This document shows, piece by piece, positions 22,981 to 34,997 of a stretch of DNA of 64,000 bases; position 1 is the first letter of the stretch; each line of letters starts with the position of its first letter. The DNA comes from Chrysogorgia sp. JL179-B06 (taxonomy: Eukaryota > Cnidaria > Anthozoa > Scleralcyonacea > Chrysogorgiidae). The translations under genes were made by a program, and so were the position numbers. A model generated the notes under the pieces. It did not search any database. It was not told where the DNA came from and saw nothing but the letters and a program-made list of their open reading frames with translations. The DNA is taken from positions 153,501 to 217,500 of the forward strand of contig JAYKKM010000509.1 in the NCBI GenBank assembly GCA_035772405.1, in the 5' to 3' direction.

Positions 22981-23682
22981 GGATCGATCATTATTTATTG
23001 CCGGTGTGGGGGCCGAAGAGAAAATGGTTGGGTAACTGAAAATTCTAAGACCTAAATGGTTGGGTAAAAAATAATGACTTCTCTGAAGGTTGGGTAGGAA
23101 AATTTTTATAATGACTATTTACACAAAAAATTAAGAGTTCATCATTTAAAATTGGAATCTCATCATCAGTTCACCTTAGTCAACATTGCACATTAGCTTT
23201 TGTTATTGTATTACTCTCCTTGTTTTCCTTGGATTCCTGTTCTGTATAGGGGGATAATAATCTGAAAGTTACAGTAGGATTGCAGAATGTTCTACATTCA
23301 TAGAAATTCTGAATGATTATAGTTTTGACAAGACTCACCAAAATTATTGTTTTTAAGAGAATGACGACGATCGCGATCAGAACCACTTATTACATATTCT
23401 GTTGCCGAAACAAGGAATGGACAAATCCCGAACTGCTAACTTTTTTTAAATTATTGTGCTATGCCTTGGGTTTGTTATTAAAACGTGTATCGACGATATG
23501 CTGGGAATTGGGCTTTATCTAACTTTTTGCTTATTAGGTTGGGTAAAAGATTTTCTTTACCCATAAATGGTTGGGACGGTTAAATTTCTGATCTTTATTT
23601 GGTTGGGTAAAATTTTTTTCCAGCAACAAATATATTTCTTTTCGTCCATGCACCACCTCGACCATAAATAATAACCGGTCCC
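22981..23682. mobile_element. 0.7-kb TIR element (GGACTGATC family, short copy)
   Basis: GGATCGATCATTATTTATTG at 22981 is mirrored by the inverse of GGACCGGTTATTATTTATGG ending 23682. Its left 300 bp is the inverted counterpart of 19240-19545. GGTTGGGTAA motifs recur five or more times. The right arm of the duplication lacks it: CTTCTCC passes directly toward AAGCATGATTAAA on that side (28085-28140, complement). Confidence 0.85.
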
Positions 23683-25502
23683 CAAGCATAATTAAAGAAC
23701 ATATAGTTAGTGTCGGGGTCCCCTATTTCGTCAGAGTGAATGAAGGGATTTCGCTCGAAATCTCAGAGTACAGTATTATCTTTCCTCCGTTTGGCAGTAG
23801 TTTATTTCACTTATCGCTTGATAAGCTATATCTAATCCACAACTTCCTACGAGGCAAACATATTTTATGTCAATTATAAAAACAACGTTTCTCATGTTAG
23901 TGTGAATAAAACATTGTAAAATTTCAAGTGTTAAAGTAAGAATGAAAAAATATGTTCGTATACTCGATTAAAACGTTGAACAAATTTCATCTGCATTTAC
24001 GCGCCGCAAACGTAAAACGTACGCCTATAGAAAAGCGCAGCACGGCATAGCCACGTTATCTGCAGAAATCTTAGGTTATTTCTGTCCTCGACGTGGCAAT
24101 TGAAATCTCCAGTTATAAGGGGACGATATACCACGATAATCCGTAGTGATTTAGTTGAGATATCAATGAGTTCAAGTGACTTTTATTTCTTGGCTGGATT
24201 CGTCTTGAGAGTGAGTAACTTTTTAAATAATAAAACCACTCCCCGTTACGTTTTCGTCTTGTGGCAAAAGCCGTGTTTTCGCTTAGCGCTAATGGGATAA
24301 TGTCATATAATATCAACAACAAATCCACTTATCGCGGTCATGTTATTGATGGACGTGGCATTAAAGTCCGGTTATCAAAAGCGACGCAAGTACGATAGAA
24401 CAACTATATATTTAAACAGGTTTGCCTCTTCAGTTACAAGACTGGTATTCGTAAAGGACCTGTGTTTAAATTACATAATGTTATAGTATATATATTTTTA
24501 AGTTATATAAAAGTCTCCAATGGACAAAATATAAATTATAAAATGTGGAATTATATAAGAAAAGTTAAAAAGTTAAAGGTTAAAAAGTGTCAAAAATCAG
24601 TAAGTATTTCCAAATTTCAGTCTTAAAACTTGAAAGCGAAGATGCCTCTTTTACTTTAGTAGGGAATTTAGTACACAGTAAAGGCCCATTAAAACTAAAA
24701 ATTGCCAAGTTCGTGATTTATTTTTGGAAGATGTAGGCGCGTCTTTTCCTCCTTGTATTATAGCTATGAATATTGTGATTTTGTATAAGAAGTTCACTTG
24801 TATTAAAATATTAGCGCAAGCATGGACCTAAGCGCATGAAGCACAATTATAGTCCTTATTTCACCGAGTGAAAACAGACTCGACGCAAGCGCAAGCACTG
24901 ACGCAAGCATAAGGTTAAAATATCATTTGAGTGTCTACAGTATAGCCTTGATAAGAATTTCATTAAGCTTATAAACAGCCGGAGCCCTTACTATTCAGCA
25001 TGACAACTCGACGACAAATCTTCGGAATGAGAAAGCCATGGTTTCGTGCTCCTGGCAACATATGCACTATAATACCATTCTTTCCAATCTGTTTTTAAAC
25101 CGAATTTCATTAAAATTTAATTAAATGTATTTGAAATTTTAATCAAATGATTTAGTTAAAACCATAAAAGAGGTCAAATTACTGTATTACCGTTTCCTGA
25201 ATGTACCTGTATGTGTAAAATTATCTCAATTATAAAATTACAACGTTTATCATGGTGAAGTATTAAATTATTAAAGTATTAAAGTATTAAAGTGAGCGAA
25301 ATGCCAAATTGTTTAGATCACGTTTGTTTAATGCGTTGTGTTCTAACAATTTTGTTTCTAATTCAATTTTTAATTCGACTTTTGTTTCCGTTCAACAAAT
25401 TTCAGCTGCATTTACGCGCGCGAAGCTGTCGTACAAACGTAAAACGTACGTATAGAAATGTACTTTGTAGCGTTACGGAATGCGCATATAACAAGATTGT
25501 GG

Positions 25503-25646
25503 CGAAGCTGGCCATAGCAACTGGTCATGCTGCTAATTTTTAAACATCTGCATATTTTGAAAACAATATATTTCTAAAGATCTGAATAATGTAAATCGTT
25601 TCAAAATTTGCATAGCATGACCAGTTGCTATTGCCAACTTCGCTGA
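25503..25646. mobile_element. 144-bp fold-back MITE
   Basis: CGAAGCTGGCCATAGCAACT at 25503 is mirrored by AGTTGCTATTGCCAACTTCG; the arms continue with GGTCATGC / GCATGACC. Confidence 0.8.
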
Positions 25647-26688
25647 GAATACAATAGTCTTGACCCAAGAGTATTACAGTTCGGAATATTTAAGGTTAAG
25701 TAAGCTAAGGTGTGTCATTCGAAGGCATCTCTCCCTCAAAGAATCAACGTTAAATTTTATCAACGTATTGCGAACACGCAATCGGCAGTTTATTCATATT
25801 TTTGTTTGCTTTGTTGTTTGTGTATGTTTTTCAGGTTATGCCGACTGTTGCCTCGCAGGCGAAAGGTTTTTACTTTTGTCTTTTCAGATTCTTCAAGATA
25901 CCGAACGGAGCCTATATATATGTCAAACTTACCCGGACTCGTCAGCGTTCGCATGAGTAAAATACAGAAAATCAGAATACTTGTCAGTTATTTCCAGTCA
26001 CGAAGAGAGCAAGGACCATACTTATAAGGAAGTGTTGACAGCGACTATCAAAGCAGAACAAGGATAGAAGAAAATAACATTAAAACAAAAACATCTTGAA
26101 CACGTTGAGGAAGGGGATTTGAACCTCCAGAGATTTTCCTACATGACTTATAGTTGTATCTAATCATAGCTACAATATGCTTGTATATAGTGCAATAACA
26201 GTATACAGCTGGATTACGTGATCGCGATAGATGTATCGCGATCGAAATCCCTATTTTACGTTGTGTTTACACGGACAGCTATCCCAATTCGGATCGTTCT
26301 CGAAAGCCCGAGTTGCTGCCCTCGTGCAACTCTCCAGCATGTTTGGCAATTCTTCCAACTATTTAAAGTGAATAACAATGGTTGGAGAACATTATGACGT
26401 TTAGAGCCGCACGAAAGAATCGTGCTATGCATGCTCTAGACGATTTTGTTCATGTTTGGAAACCTCCTAGTTTATTCGGATCCAGTTTATTGGCACGCGT
26501 GTTTATTCGGATCGCAATCCCAGCTATTTTCGATCGCGATAGCCCGCTGACCTTGAAACATTGTCTGGTCACGCTGTTACGTGTTGAACCAGAAAAGAAC
26601 ATGGCCTTGCAGTAGGTAGATGAAGTTATGAACTATTATATTTCTAAATTTATGGCAATATTCTATTATTCTAACAAATCGGATGATC

Positions 26689-26866
26689 ATTAACTCTTTC
26701 CTGTCCGGCTAAAAAACATCAAAAATTGAACCACCTCTTTGTTCTATTTATATTTCTGGAACTACAACCATAACTGTTGCGAAAGCTATACATTGTCTGA
26801 AAGCCCAATGTTTTTAAACTTCCCGAACAAGACAACACATTGAATTAGCATTAACTATCATAAATT
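26689..26866 (-). mobile_element. Partial copy of the TTAA-flanked MITE
   Basis: Starts TTAACTCTTTCCTGTCCGGC and continues as the reverse complement of the right part of the element at 42559-43014 (GAACCACCTCTTTGTTCTAT, GCGAAAGCTATACATT, CCCGAACAAGACA). Truncated at its inner end. Confidence 0.8.
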
Positions 26867-27045
26867 AGGTTGAAAAACTTTCATTTTTCTAGAAAAGCCC
26901 ATATTGCACACCCGCGTTACACGCGTGAAAAATTCAATTGTGTTTTGCAGAACATTTGCGCAGATCGTGATGTTTGGTTATGGTCTTATATATGGACGAA
27001 GCAAGGAACCAACGAGACCGAGAGCGAAGAGCAAATTAAAATGCT

Positions 27046-27203
27046 GAAGAACGGGAAGATAGATTATGTAGACGAAGGGAAAGAGATGGAACACGGTGTA
27101 GGGCACAGAGAGAGTCAGAGACTGCTGCCGGAAGAACGGGAAGATAAATTATGTAGATGAAGGGAAAGAGATCGAACACGGCGTAGGGCACAGAGAGAGT
27201 CAG
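27046..27203. repeat. Two-copy 85-bp tandem duplication
   Basis: GAAGAACGGGAAGATA begins at 27046 and 27131; both copies continue through GAAGGGAAAGAGAT and GGGCACAGAGAGAGTCAGA with a few substitutions. An open frame (26870-27160) overlaps the first copy but shows no family resemblance. Confidence 0.9.
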
Positions 27204-27415
27204 ATAAAAAATCTAGATATTTACGCCAATAAATCACCTGCAATTTTCGAAATCCTGACAACATATGTGCCCCTAAAATTATAAATACGCTCAGGATCGC
27301 CCCATGATGCTTCGTGTAAGACAATTGGTGTGGTACCTCATTTATAATATGAGTACGTACTGAATGTTCATTATACAGAAACAAAATTGTTAGAACGCAA
27401 CGCATTAATTCAGTT

Positions 27416-27744
27416 AAATGCAATTAATTCAGGTCTTCATACTACACAGTATTTGTTAGTTAAGGAATGGAACTCTATTCCTATGAATATTAGAGACACC
27501 TTTTGTATTAATTCATTTAAAAGGAAATTGTGGAAATTTTTAACTTAATTTGATAACTATATTTGGTTGTAGTTTTAAAGTAATCTAAATCTTGTAATAT
27601 TTTCTTATTGTTCACTATATGTATATATATTATATATATACAGTATATGTATCTATTTTTAAGTAAAGGTCCCTTTTGTAAAGCACCTTCGGGTGATATT
27701 GGTTTCCTGTTTAAAGAAATAAATTCATTCATTCATTCAAACAA
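27416..27744 (+). mobile_element. LINE 3-prime end with ATTC tail
   Basis: Codons 27432-27548 read GLHTTQYLLVKEWNSIPMNI then NSFKRKLWKFLT and stop, the C-terminal tail of a LINE reverse transcriptase. The 3-prime UTR ends AAATAAATTCATTCATTCATTC. The related sequence in right-gene intron 1 (30925-30955) runs straight through this point, an empty-site match (CGCATTAA | ACAA.GATGATCTAAACC). Confidence 0.8.
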
Positions 27745-27979
27745 GCATGATCTAAACCATTTATGGCATTTGGGTTACAATTAATACTTGAAATTTTACA
27801 ATGTTTTGAATAACACGAGAAACGTTGTTTTTAGAATTGAGATAAAATATATGTGCTTCGTAGAAAGTTGTGGAATGGAAATAATCAAGCGATAAGTACG
27901 TGAAATAAACTATTTCCAAACGGAGGAAAGATACACTCAAACATTTCGAGCGAAAGCCCTTCATTCATTCTGACTTAAT

Positions 27980-27982
<3 letters not shown>

Positions 27983-28027
<45 letters not shown>
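27983..28027. repeat. 45-base poly-G tract
   Basis: Uninterrupted run of 45 G. The paralogous left-arm position reads GTGTCGGGGTCCCC, so the tract is an arm-specific expansion or insertion. Confidence 0.95.
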
Positions 28028-28270
28028 CGACACTAGTTCGACAACATGACAACTGACGAAAACTGAACTATATGTCATTTAATCATGCTTATAAACTATA
28101 AACCTTACTGAGAATAATATATAGATATATAGACTTAGGAGAAGCTGTTGCCAAGTAATTAATGATTGCCTATCTGCAGTGAAAAGAATTTACGTTAATT
28201 ATTCGATCTTTTAATTGTTTCTGAAAAACCTTGACATTCCACTTTGACGTCCTGTGAAACAACACTATAA

Positions 28271-28639
28271 TTATCAATTATTGAATGAGATTGAGCATGA
28301 TAAGAAGAATTATCAAGGCCGAAGTTTGTGTTATCTGCCGAAGGCTGAGGCGGATAACACAAACTGAGGCCTTGATAATTCTTCTTATCATGCGAAAACC
28401 GAATTCAATAATTGTTTTATTATTTATTTAAAATAATTTATTTAAAAACCGTCCCTTTGAGGAAGTCATTTGTGTTTTACTGAGGCAATCAACTTTCGTC
28501 CTGCATCGTTGGAAAAACGTCATAACGCGCAATATTAGTTTTTCATATTATTTGGTAGGCCATGCAATGAGTTGATATGACGATTTCACCGTTGGCTGTT
28601 AGCCAATCAGCGATCACGAATTATTTTAAATAAATAATC
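28271..28639. mobile_element. 370-bp hairpin-bearing MITE with empty site in left arm
   Basis: Contains a strong hairpin (28296-28395: GCATGATAAGAAGAATTATC ... mirrored). The left arm at 22830-22855 (complement) reads CAACACTATAATGCATTGTG without interruption, while here ACTATAAT and AATAATCATGCATTGTG are split by the insert. Confidence 0.8.
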
Positions 28640-29029
28640 ATGCATTGTGTTTAACTGAAAATGTAACTACTAAATTCTGCTGCTTCTGTCCAATCTGATT
28701 GTTTCGCTCACCCTGACGAGTTTTGTGCTGCGCGCTGTCTTTTATAATCGCGTTTCTCTCAAGAGGCGCTTGAGAAGATGTGTGGAACTGCTTGTTTAAT
28801 CTGAGGCGCGCGATTCACATGTAAACTAATTCGGTTAAGGTACGAATTTTAAAATCGAGGTCTTTGGTGTAATCGAGGAAGATGTTGAATTTGGAATGTT
28901 TGTTTTTTAGAAATTGTTCTTCACAAGTGGTTCTTATATACTAAGATATGGTATTGTCTGCTAATTTGACATATACGATTTTGGAAACGTAATATGCTAT
29001 TGCTTTTTTGATATTGATAGAGAGATAAG

Positions 29030-29105
29030 GAAATAGATCGAGAGATCGAGAGATATATAGATAGAGAGATAGCGTATAGAGAGATAGAAAGATACAGAGA
29101 TGGGG
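29030..29105. repeat. GAGAGATAGATA microsatellite
   Basis: Inverted counterpart of the 21040-21160 TCTCTATC repeat in the left arm. Confidence 0.85.
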
Positions 29106-29452
29106 AGATAGAGAGATACGGATCAACGAATTTTTTTGCTACGTCAAAATATTTGTCACGAAAACTACCGCGAGATGGCATTATTGGTAGCGTGAATCTG
29201 TAGTGTAATGTTTACCCTGCGCGAATTTTTACGGTCAGTACTAGCTTTGCTACGAATTTCTGAAAAACAAACATTCCCGAAAGTACTACAACTTCCTCGA
29301 TTAGATCAGAGACTTCGATTTTAACATTCGTAGCTTAACCTAGTATAATTAGTTAACCTCAAGGTCTGTTTTTCCAGCACGCTGACGAACCCACCTTGGT
29401 AATAACAGACAATACCTGAGAGCATTAAGGTGACACTCAGGCCCAGAGCTAC

Positions 29453-29480
29453 GGGGGGGGGGGGGGGGGGGGGGGGGGGG
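29453..29480. repeat. 28-base poly-G tract
   Basis: Run of 28 G followed by a G-rich, A- and T-punctuated stretch (to about 29508). Confidence 0.95.
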
Positions 29481-29716
29481 AGGGGATGGGATGGGTGTGG
29501 GGGGTGCGACACCCCAAAAAAATCTTTATACGAGTTTCAGTCGGCAGAAGTTATATTTTGGACTGACACTTTTATATGTAGGTCACTCACCGCGGCGCGC
29601 TAAAATTGCTGTGTAAGTTCTTCCCAATCTGCGCAGTAATATTCTCTTCTTAGCCTGAAGAACTGTTTAAAGACTTGAGAAATAAAGCAGTGCGTATACA
29701 GTATTAGAAGGGTAAT

Positions 29717-29787
29717 GTCATATTTCAAATCAAACAAACGAACGGGAATACGGTATTCCCGTTCGTTTGTTTGATTTGAAATATGAC
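29717..29787. repeat. Perfect 35-bp-arm palindrome with 1-bp centre
   Basis: GTCATATTTCAAATCAAACA at 29717 through GGGAATAC, a single central G at 29752, then the exact inverse to 29787. Not present at the paralogous left-arm position. Confidence 0.95.
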
Positions 29788-30308
29788 TGCTCGACCGCCA
29801 AATAAGATTTCAATTGAGAAATATTTACAAACGTTAACGATAGCGTCTTAATTCAATAGGAGACATTATAACCTCCGATATTTTTGACAACGTTGACAGA
29901 AAATGCTTGCGTCAGTTGCGTACCTCAGCTGTGTACCCAAATTACACGACCTATATTTTTTAAATCGTCGACCACGACGACCAGCGACGACTAGAGACGA
30001 TTAGTTCGGGCTTGTTCCTCCTCATTTTCCTCATTACGCATCTCGCTCGTAAATTTAAATGTTTTTGCTTTCCGAATTTGGGCAGTATAAATTTTAACTT
30101 AGAGTGATTAAATAAATTCAAAATGAAGTATTAAAATACTGTAATGATACCAAAGGGCACACGGCTGCCCCCGCGTACCCTCGTAAGCAAAGGGCAGGGG
30201 GGGCTGACTACAGAGCAAGTACCAAGATCAGAGAAGTATCATAGCTCAATCATACTCGTCAAACCGACACCAATCAAAGTTTAATCAGAAGCAAAAGAAA
30301 GCAGCGAC

Positions 30309-30381
30309 ATGAAACTGGTTGTATACATCTTCATTTCGCTTGTAGTCGGGCAACAGGCAATTCCTGTGATGTCTGAAGAAG
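30309..30381 (+). CDS. Right gene, first coding exon (signal peptide)
   Basis: ATG at 30309 opens MKLVVYIFISLVVGQQAIP, a signal peptide nearly identical to that of the left gene, ending VMSEE. The donor GTACGT (30382-30387) leaves phase 1 and joins in frame to the VWA exon at 34998 (giving EEAQVCTKF). Exon size (73 nt), phase and flanks match the left gene. Upstream, AGAGCAAGTACC and AGATCAGAGAAGTAT are conserved, but the left-gene TATA box is replaced by GCAAAGGGCAGGGGGGG (30188-30204), so promoter use may differ. The product enters the secretory route. Confidence 0.88.
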
Positions 30382-33120
30382 GTACGTTTTCACGATCTCG
30401 GTTTTTGAAGCCTATATTTTTATTTTGTTCAAAAGATAAAGACCAAACGCAATGCACTTGGTCACGACGCTGAGGGATGTGCTAAAAACCGAAAGCTGTG
30501 TAGTGAACTTGTTTATTTGCTCATCAAAGCAGTTGGAGTTTTGTTTGAAAAAGGTCTCGCAATTCCACTAGTATTTCGCATGAGAAGCAATCAAAAAATA
30601 AAAGCTGCTTTCATGAGGCACTTTCTTGGTCGCCTTGCATAACGACTGCACGTACAAAACATGTTCACTGAGACAATTGGGTGGGTACTTCCATTTATAA
30701 TATGGCCATGTTCTTTTCTGGTTCAACACGTAATTTAACCAGAGAATGCCCCAAGGTTGCTTTCCTACAGACGAATGTTTTACGCGTTTGTACGGCAGCT
30801 TCGCGCACGTAAATGCATGCAGATGAAATTTGTTCAACGTAGCAAGCGAGTACGTACACATTTTTTCTAAAGACGCCTTTAGCGGGAAAATGTTCATTCT
30901 GTAGAAACAACATTATTAGAACCCAACGCATTAAACAAAGATGATCTAAACCTTAATACTTGAAACGTACTAAAATCTTTTATGACAAGTTCCAGGAAAT
31001 TCTACCTACGTCATAGTCTGTGAAATTTGAAAAACACAGCCGACTATGAACCAGCGCCGTTAATCGTGTTCTGTAACGTAGCTACTATAAGGAATTTATA
31101 TAGTAACTAAATTTTCTAAGCGACCAATCATGGTCTAATACGTGATATTCAGTTGGTTAAGAACTACTTCCGTTTTCAATGTTTGTTGTTTCCACGAAGA
31201 CAGTTTCTCAGCCGCCTCAACGTATTCCTTGTAAACGAGACTATTAAAGAGTTTGCTAATACTTTCAAAGGATGACTGTTTATAGTCGCCATAATTTTGG
31301 TTCGAGGATGATCAAACAGTCGAAGAGATGCGGGAATTGAATTGTTAATCATACGATATTTCCTGGTAGCCGTCGAGTGCCGATTCTCGTTATGCTGTTT
31401 CGTTTTAGCTTTTCAGCTTGTCCTATTTGTCTATTAGAACTCTTCATGATGATTTCTTAAACTTTTAGTGAATACTCGTTAGTTGCTATGAGCATAGACT
31501 TGCTCCAAGTCTGCCTCGTGATTGTTTCTGGTTTGGTTCGAGACAGGTTCTTTTCAAAACCTTGAACCAAACCACTCTCGAAATAAACCCGTCTAGTCTC
31601 GAAACAATCAAGAGACAGACTTGGAGCAAGTCTACAATCTATATAAGCATTACGAATAATCGGCATAAATTACACTACTTAAGATTGGAAATTATTCCCA
31701 CCGGGGAAACGTGGCCCGGCACTTCCTTGGGGGGGGGGGGGGGGGCGGTATTGATTGCATGGTTAGGGTGGTGAATATGAATAACTGCATGCAAGATATG
31801 GTGCATATTTGGTGCCTAGCTTGTGAGCATGCAGATCAGTTATTCAGCGGGCATTCATACTATATTATTAAAACTTCTCACGAAAAACCACAAAACAGAA
31901 CAAGAAAAGGGAGCTGCTTAAAGCTAAGGAAACAAAGATGGCAAACAAAATGAACTAAAACAATTCAAGTTTATCTGCATATTTTAAATTATGAAAGTTT
32001 GATAACTTGTCGGGCCGTGGGGAAACATCTTTTTCTATACGGTCAAAATATCCAAATTCCCCCGTCGTTATAAGTTTATTCAAATCAATCATATAGGATG
32101 TAGAGTGAATGTCTGAAACGAAAGGTTTTAATAACGAAGGTGTAGATTACGTTTGAGTTAATTCAGACGCGATATAATATGACAAATGTGTACGACGGTA
32201 TAAAACATCATTACCGGTACTAGCAAACACACACACTGACACTGTCTTCGTTCAAATTCGTATAGTACGTGAAATTTACACACAAGAACCTGACCAAAAT
32301 GTTGGTCAGTCTAAACACAATGGCTAAGATAAACAACAAAAGTAGTTCCATACCTATCGTGGACCAAAAAAGCGAAGGTGAAGAAGCCTACTCGACAGCC
32401 GTGGTGAAGCCATTGAAGCAATAAACGATCTCGGCGAACTTTCGGTGTCTTCTGTGACGCGTATGTGCCACGACCAAACAATTAATATTTCGATAACTAA
32501 TGCCCAGGACAGGTAAAAGACACTGATCTCAAAAATAGGACTGGATTGAGGTTTTTTATTGTATCTAATGAGCTGATTTTGAAGCTTGCATATTTGCATA
32601 ATGTAAATTAAACGAGAGATCATTAGAAAGCTCCGAGTTTGCAAGCAAATCAAACAGTGTGACGCTCGCGAAATAGGTTTTAGTGTCTGGCCAATATAGT
32701 TTCTTTGTTAACATTAAATGCATAAAATCTTGAACCTAATTTGACATCTCATATCAGGCTTCTCTCACTGGATAATTAGAGCCAACGCCAGCCATTGCTA
32801 AGGGACCCAGGGCCATTTTCGCCGACCTTCCACTGTACTGGCTGCAAGATTGTTAAGCCTTGACAAAATTGTTAGCAGATTTGCTGCAAGCCTGCAGCAA
32901 ACACGATGGCTGCAACACTATTTGTTTCTTAAAATTGAAACTATATACTGTATAGTTTTAGTTTGTTTCAGTGAAATATTACATATGATTACTTTTTCCA
33001 AGTATCTTTAAATATTCTAAAATAAATAAGAAAATTTGGGGGAAAAGTGGGGGGGGCACATTACTACTTTATAAAACGTTTGCCACAAACTACTCTACAT
33101 CATCTAGTCGTTCTCTTGCC
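30382..33120. other. Right-gene intron 1, proximal part
   Basis: The first 600 bp is the inverted counterpart of 19546-20115. Segment C (inverse of 15830-16085) lies at 32510-32790. A 17-base poly-G run is at 31729-31745. Short open frames at 31562-31953 and 32354-32653 have no recognised domain. Confidence 0.6.
31495..31634. mobile_element. 140-bp fold-back MITE
   Basis: TAGACTTGCTCCAAGTCTG at 31495 is mirrored at 31616-31634; TTGTTTC/GAAACAA pairs continue the arms. Confidence 0.85.
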
Positions 33121-33129
33121 TTTTATCAG

Positions 33130-33350
33130 TGTTCGGTTACCTCTGCCAGGAGGTTGTTTTCACCTCGGTTTGTTTGTGTGTGTGTTTGTCTGTCAGCAGG
33201 ATAACTCAAAAACTATTAAATAGTTTAATACGAAAATTTGTGGAGCTAATGGCCGTAGGCCAAGGACAAATCGACCGAATTTTGGTTCAATTTCGAGGAA
33301 AATTGGGTGAGAAATTTACAAAAGTTTGTCTTGCTTTCCCCAGGCTGTGT
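33130..33350. repeat. Diverged member of the CTCTNNCAGGAGGTT repeat family
   Basis: ACCTCTGCCAGGAGGTTGTT, a GTTTGT/GTGT run, CAGCAGGATAACTCAAAAACT and GTAGGCCAAGGACAA parallel the repeat at 33560-33830 (ACCTCTATCAGGAGGTTATG, GTTT run, AAGCAGGATAGGCAAAAATT, GCAAGGACCAAGTC). Both look like copies of one dispersed element. Confidence 0.65.
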
Positions 33351-33585
33351 AAAACAACGGTTGCTTCCTCGGGTAGCAGACACAGAATGTCGGCGTTGCA
33401 TTGAATTATAAGGTTTAGGAGTTGGGTTAGTATTTCTTTCCTGAAATACTAAAAGTTTCTGAATCCTGGGAAAATAATCTTGATATGTCTATGACGTAGT
33501 CTGTGTCTATTGTCTCCCGTACACGAGGAATTAACCAAAAGAACTAAATGCATAATTACCTCTATCAGGAGGTTATGTTTTTACC

Positions 33586-33622
<37 letters not shown>

Positions 33623-33700
33623 TTGTTTGTTTGTTTGTTTGTTTGTTTGTTTGTTTGTTTGTTTGTTTGTTTGTTTGTTTGTTTGTTTGTTTGTTTGTTG
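33586..33700. repeat. GTCT then GTTT tetranucleotide repeat
   Basis: Six or so CTGT units switch to an uninterrupted TTTG run. The copy-2 equivalent is at 45690-45788. Confidence 0.95.
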
Positions 33701-34154
33701 TTTGTAAGCTGTTTGTAAGCAGGATAGGCAAAAATTAATGAACAGATTTAAATGAAAGTTTGTAGAAGGGATGGTCATATTGCAAGGACCAAGTCATTAA
33801 ATTTTGGTTACAATGTGGATGACAATTGGATGAAATATTGATAATTAATGAGGCTGAGCCACAATCACAGCGTGGTATTTGGTCACATGTATATAGCTTT
33901 GTAAAGATCAATAAAGATTGAATACTGGTTAGGACGATCTTTAACGAAGTTATGAATGCTTATTAGGACGATCTTTAACAAAGTTATGAATACTAATTTA
34001 GCCTATAGCATCGTTCATTGGTTCATTCATTGGTTCATTTCACAAGTACGATAAAATACTCGTCAGATATGTATGGGATTTACAATGACTCGTCACTTGT
34101 GCTACGCACTCGCCAGTGTAAATGCCCATACAGATCTGCCGCTCGTATTTTACC

Positions 34155-34800
34155 TATTACTAATTAATCTATTTTAAAAGGGAAATAAGTTCCAACTAAA
34201 TCAGGAAAAATGCAAGGAGCTCAGAATTTCTTTCGCTGAGAAACAAACCCGACTTCGCTCCCATAATCCCATTTTGATCAATGGAAAAGCAATAGAGGTT
34301 GTGCCGAATGTCAAGCTACTAGGTTTGAATATTTGTAACGATCTGAGATGGAACTGTCATGTTACTGAAATCTCTTAAGAAGGTGTCACTTCGCTTGTAT
34401 TTTCTGAGGGCAATTAAAAAGAGCGAATATTGCAGCAAAAGAACTTCTAAATTTTTACACCACCTGTATCCGACCGATTATGGAATATGCTTGACCAGTT
34501 TTCCATAACGCTCTGCCGTTGTATCTTTCCGATGAGCTGCAATGCTTACAAGAAGCGCGCCTGCAGCATGAGGATTATCCGCTTCCCTTTTGTCGCCTAT
34601 AACGATGCTCTGATAGCTTGTAATTTAGATAGTCTATCTGAGCGCAGGAGAATCATAACTACTAAATTATTTGAGAAAATAAGTAACAATAATGAACATA
34701 TAAGCTGCACAAACTTTTACCCAAGGAAAACCATTGTAACAAGAACTTGCGAAGTGCTCGGAAATTCCATGTTCCAGTCTGTAAGACTAATCGACTAAAG
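34155..34800 (+). mobile_element. LINE reverse transcriptase C-terminal fragment, copy 1
   Basis: Frames give FQLNQEKCKELRISFAE, ILINGKAIEVVPNVKLLGLN, LKRANIAAKELLNFYTTC, PIMEYA, then LSERRRIITTKLFEKISNN, the CR1/L2-like thumb and C-terminal region. Several indels split the frame. The same insertion exists in tandem copy 2 (46263-46870), so it predates the duplication. It lies in right-gene intron 1. Confidence 0.85.
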
Positions 34801-34997
34801 AACAGTTTTATCTATAGTAATTGTATATAGTACTCTCATATTTTTATACTTATATATTTGATGTAAAGTTTTTATCTAATTCAGCCTTAGTAGGCTGTAG
34901 CTGTATACCGCATAACGTTCATATTACCCCAACGTACGTTGGGGCTGGGAAAACACACCGAACAGTGCTTGATTAGATTAAATATTTTTCCTTTTAG

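Larger units (their letters stand above)
23961..27415. other. Centre of the inverted duplication: scrambled remnants of the gene 5-prime module
   Basis: Pieces of the sequence that surrounds the two signal-peptide exons recur here: CATTTACGCGCGCGAAGCTG-type blocks at 23995-24060 and 25405-25470, ACGTGTTGAACCAGAAAAGA at 26579-26598 (also 19719 and inverted at 30715), and GTTAGAACGCAACGCATTAA at 27390-27409 (compare 30925). None retains a signal-peptide exon, so these look like decayed extra copies of the locus. Short open frames (24100-24300, 25660-26027, 26382-26615) show no recognised domain. Confidence 0.6.
27745..31015 (+). repeat. Right arm of the large inverted duplication
   Basis: Inverted counterpart of 18000-23960, carrying the right-gene first exon. 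Insertions unique to this arm include 28271-28639, 29655-30190 and the poly-G tracts. Confidence 0.8.

Noticed and set aside
25660..26027. Possible extra first exon on the minus strand (ATG before GTAAGT near 25945)
   Set aside because: The encoded start is not a convincing signal peptide and lacks the conserved flanks of the two real first exons.
26100..26145. T-arm-like GATTTGAACCTCC sequence
   Set aside because: No matching D-arm or acceptor stem could be placed; not enough for a tRNA call.
26870..27160. 96-codon open frame with charged C-terminus
   Set aside because: Part of it is the 85-bp tandem duplication and no homologue was recognised; probably chance.
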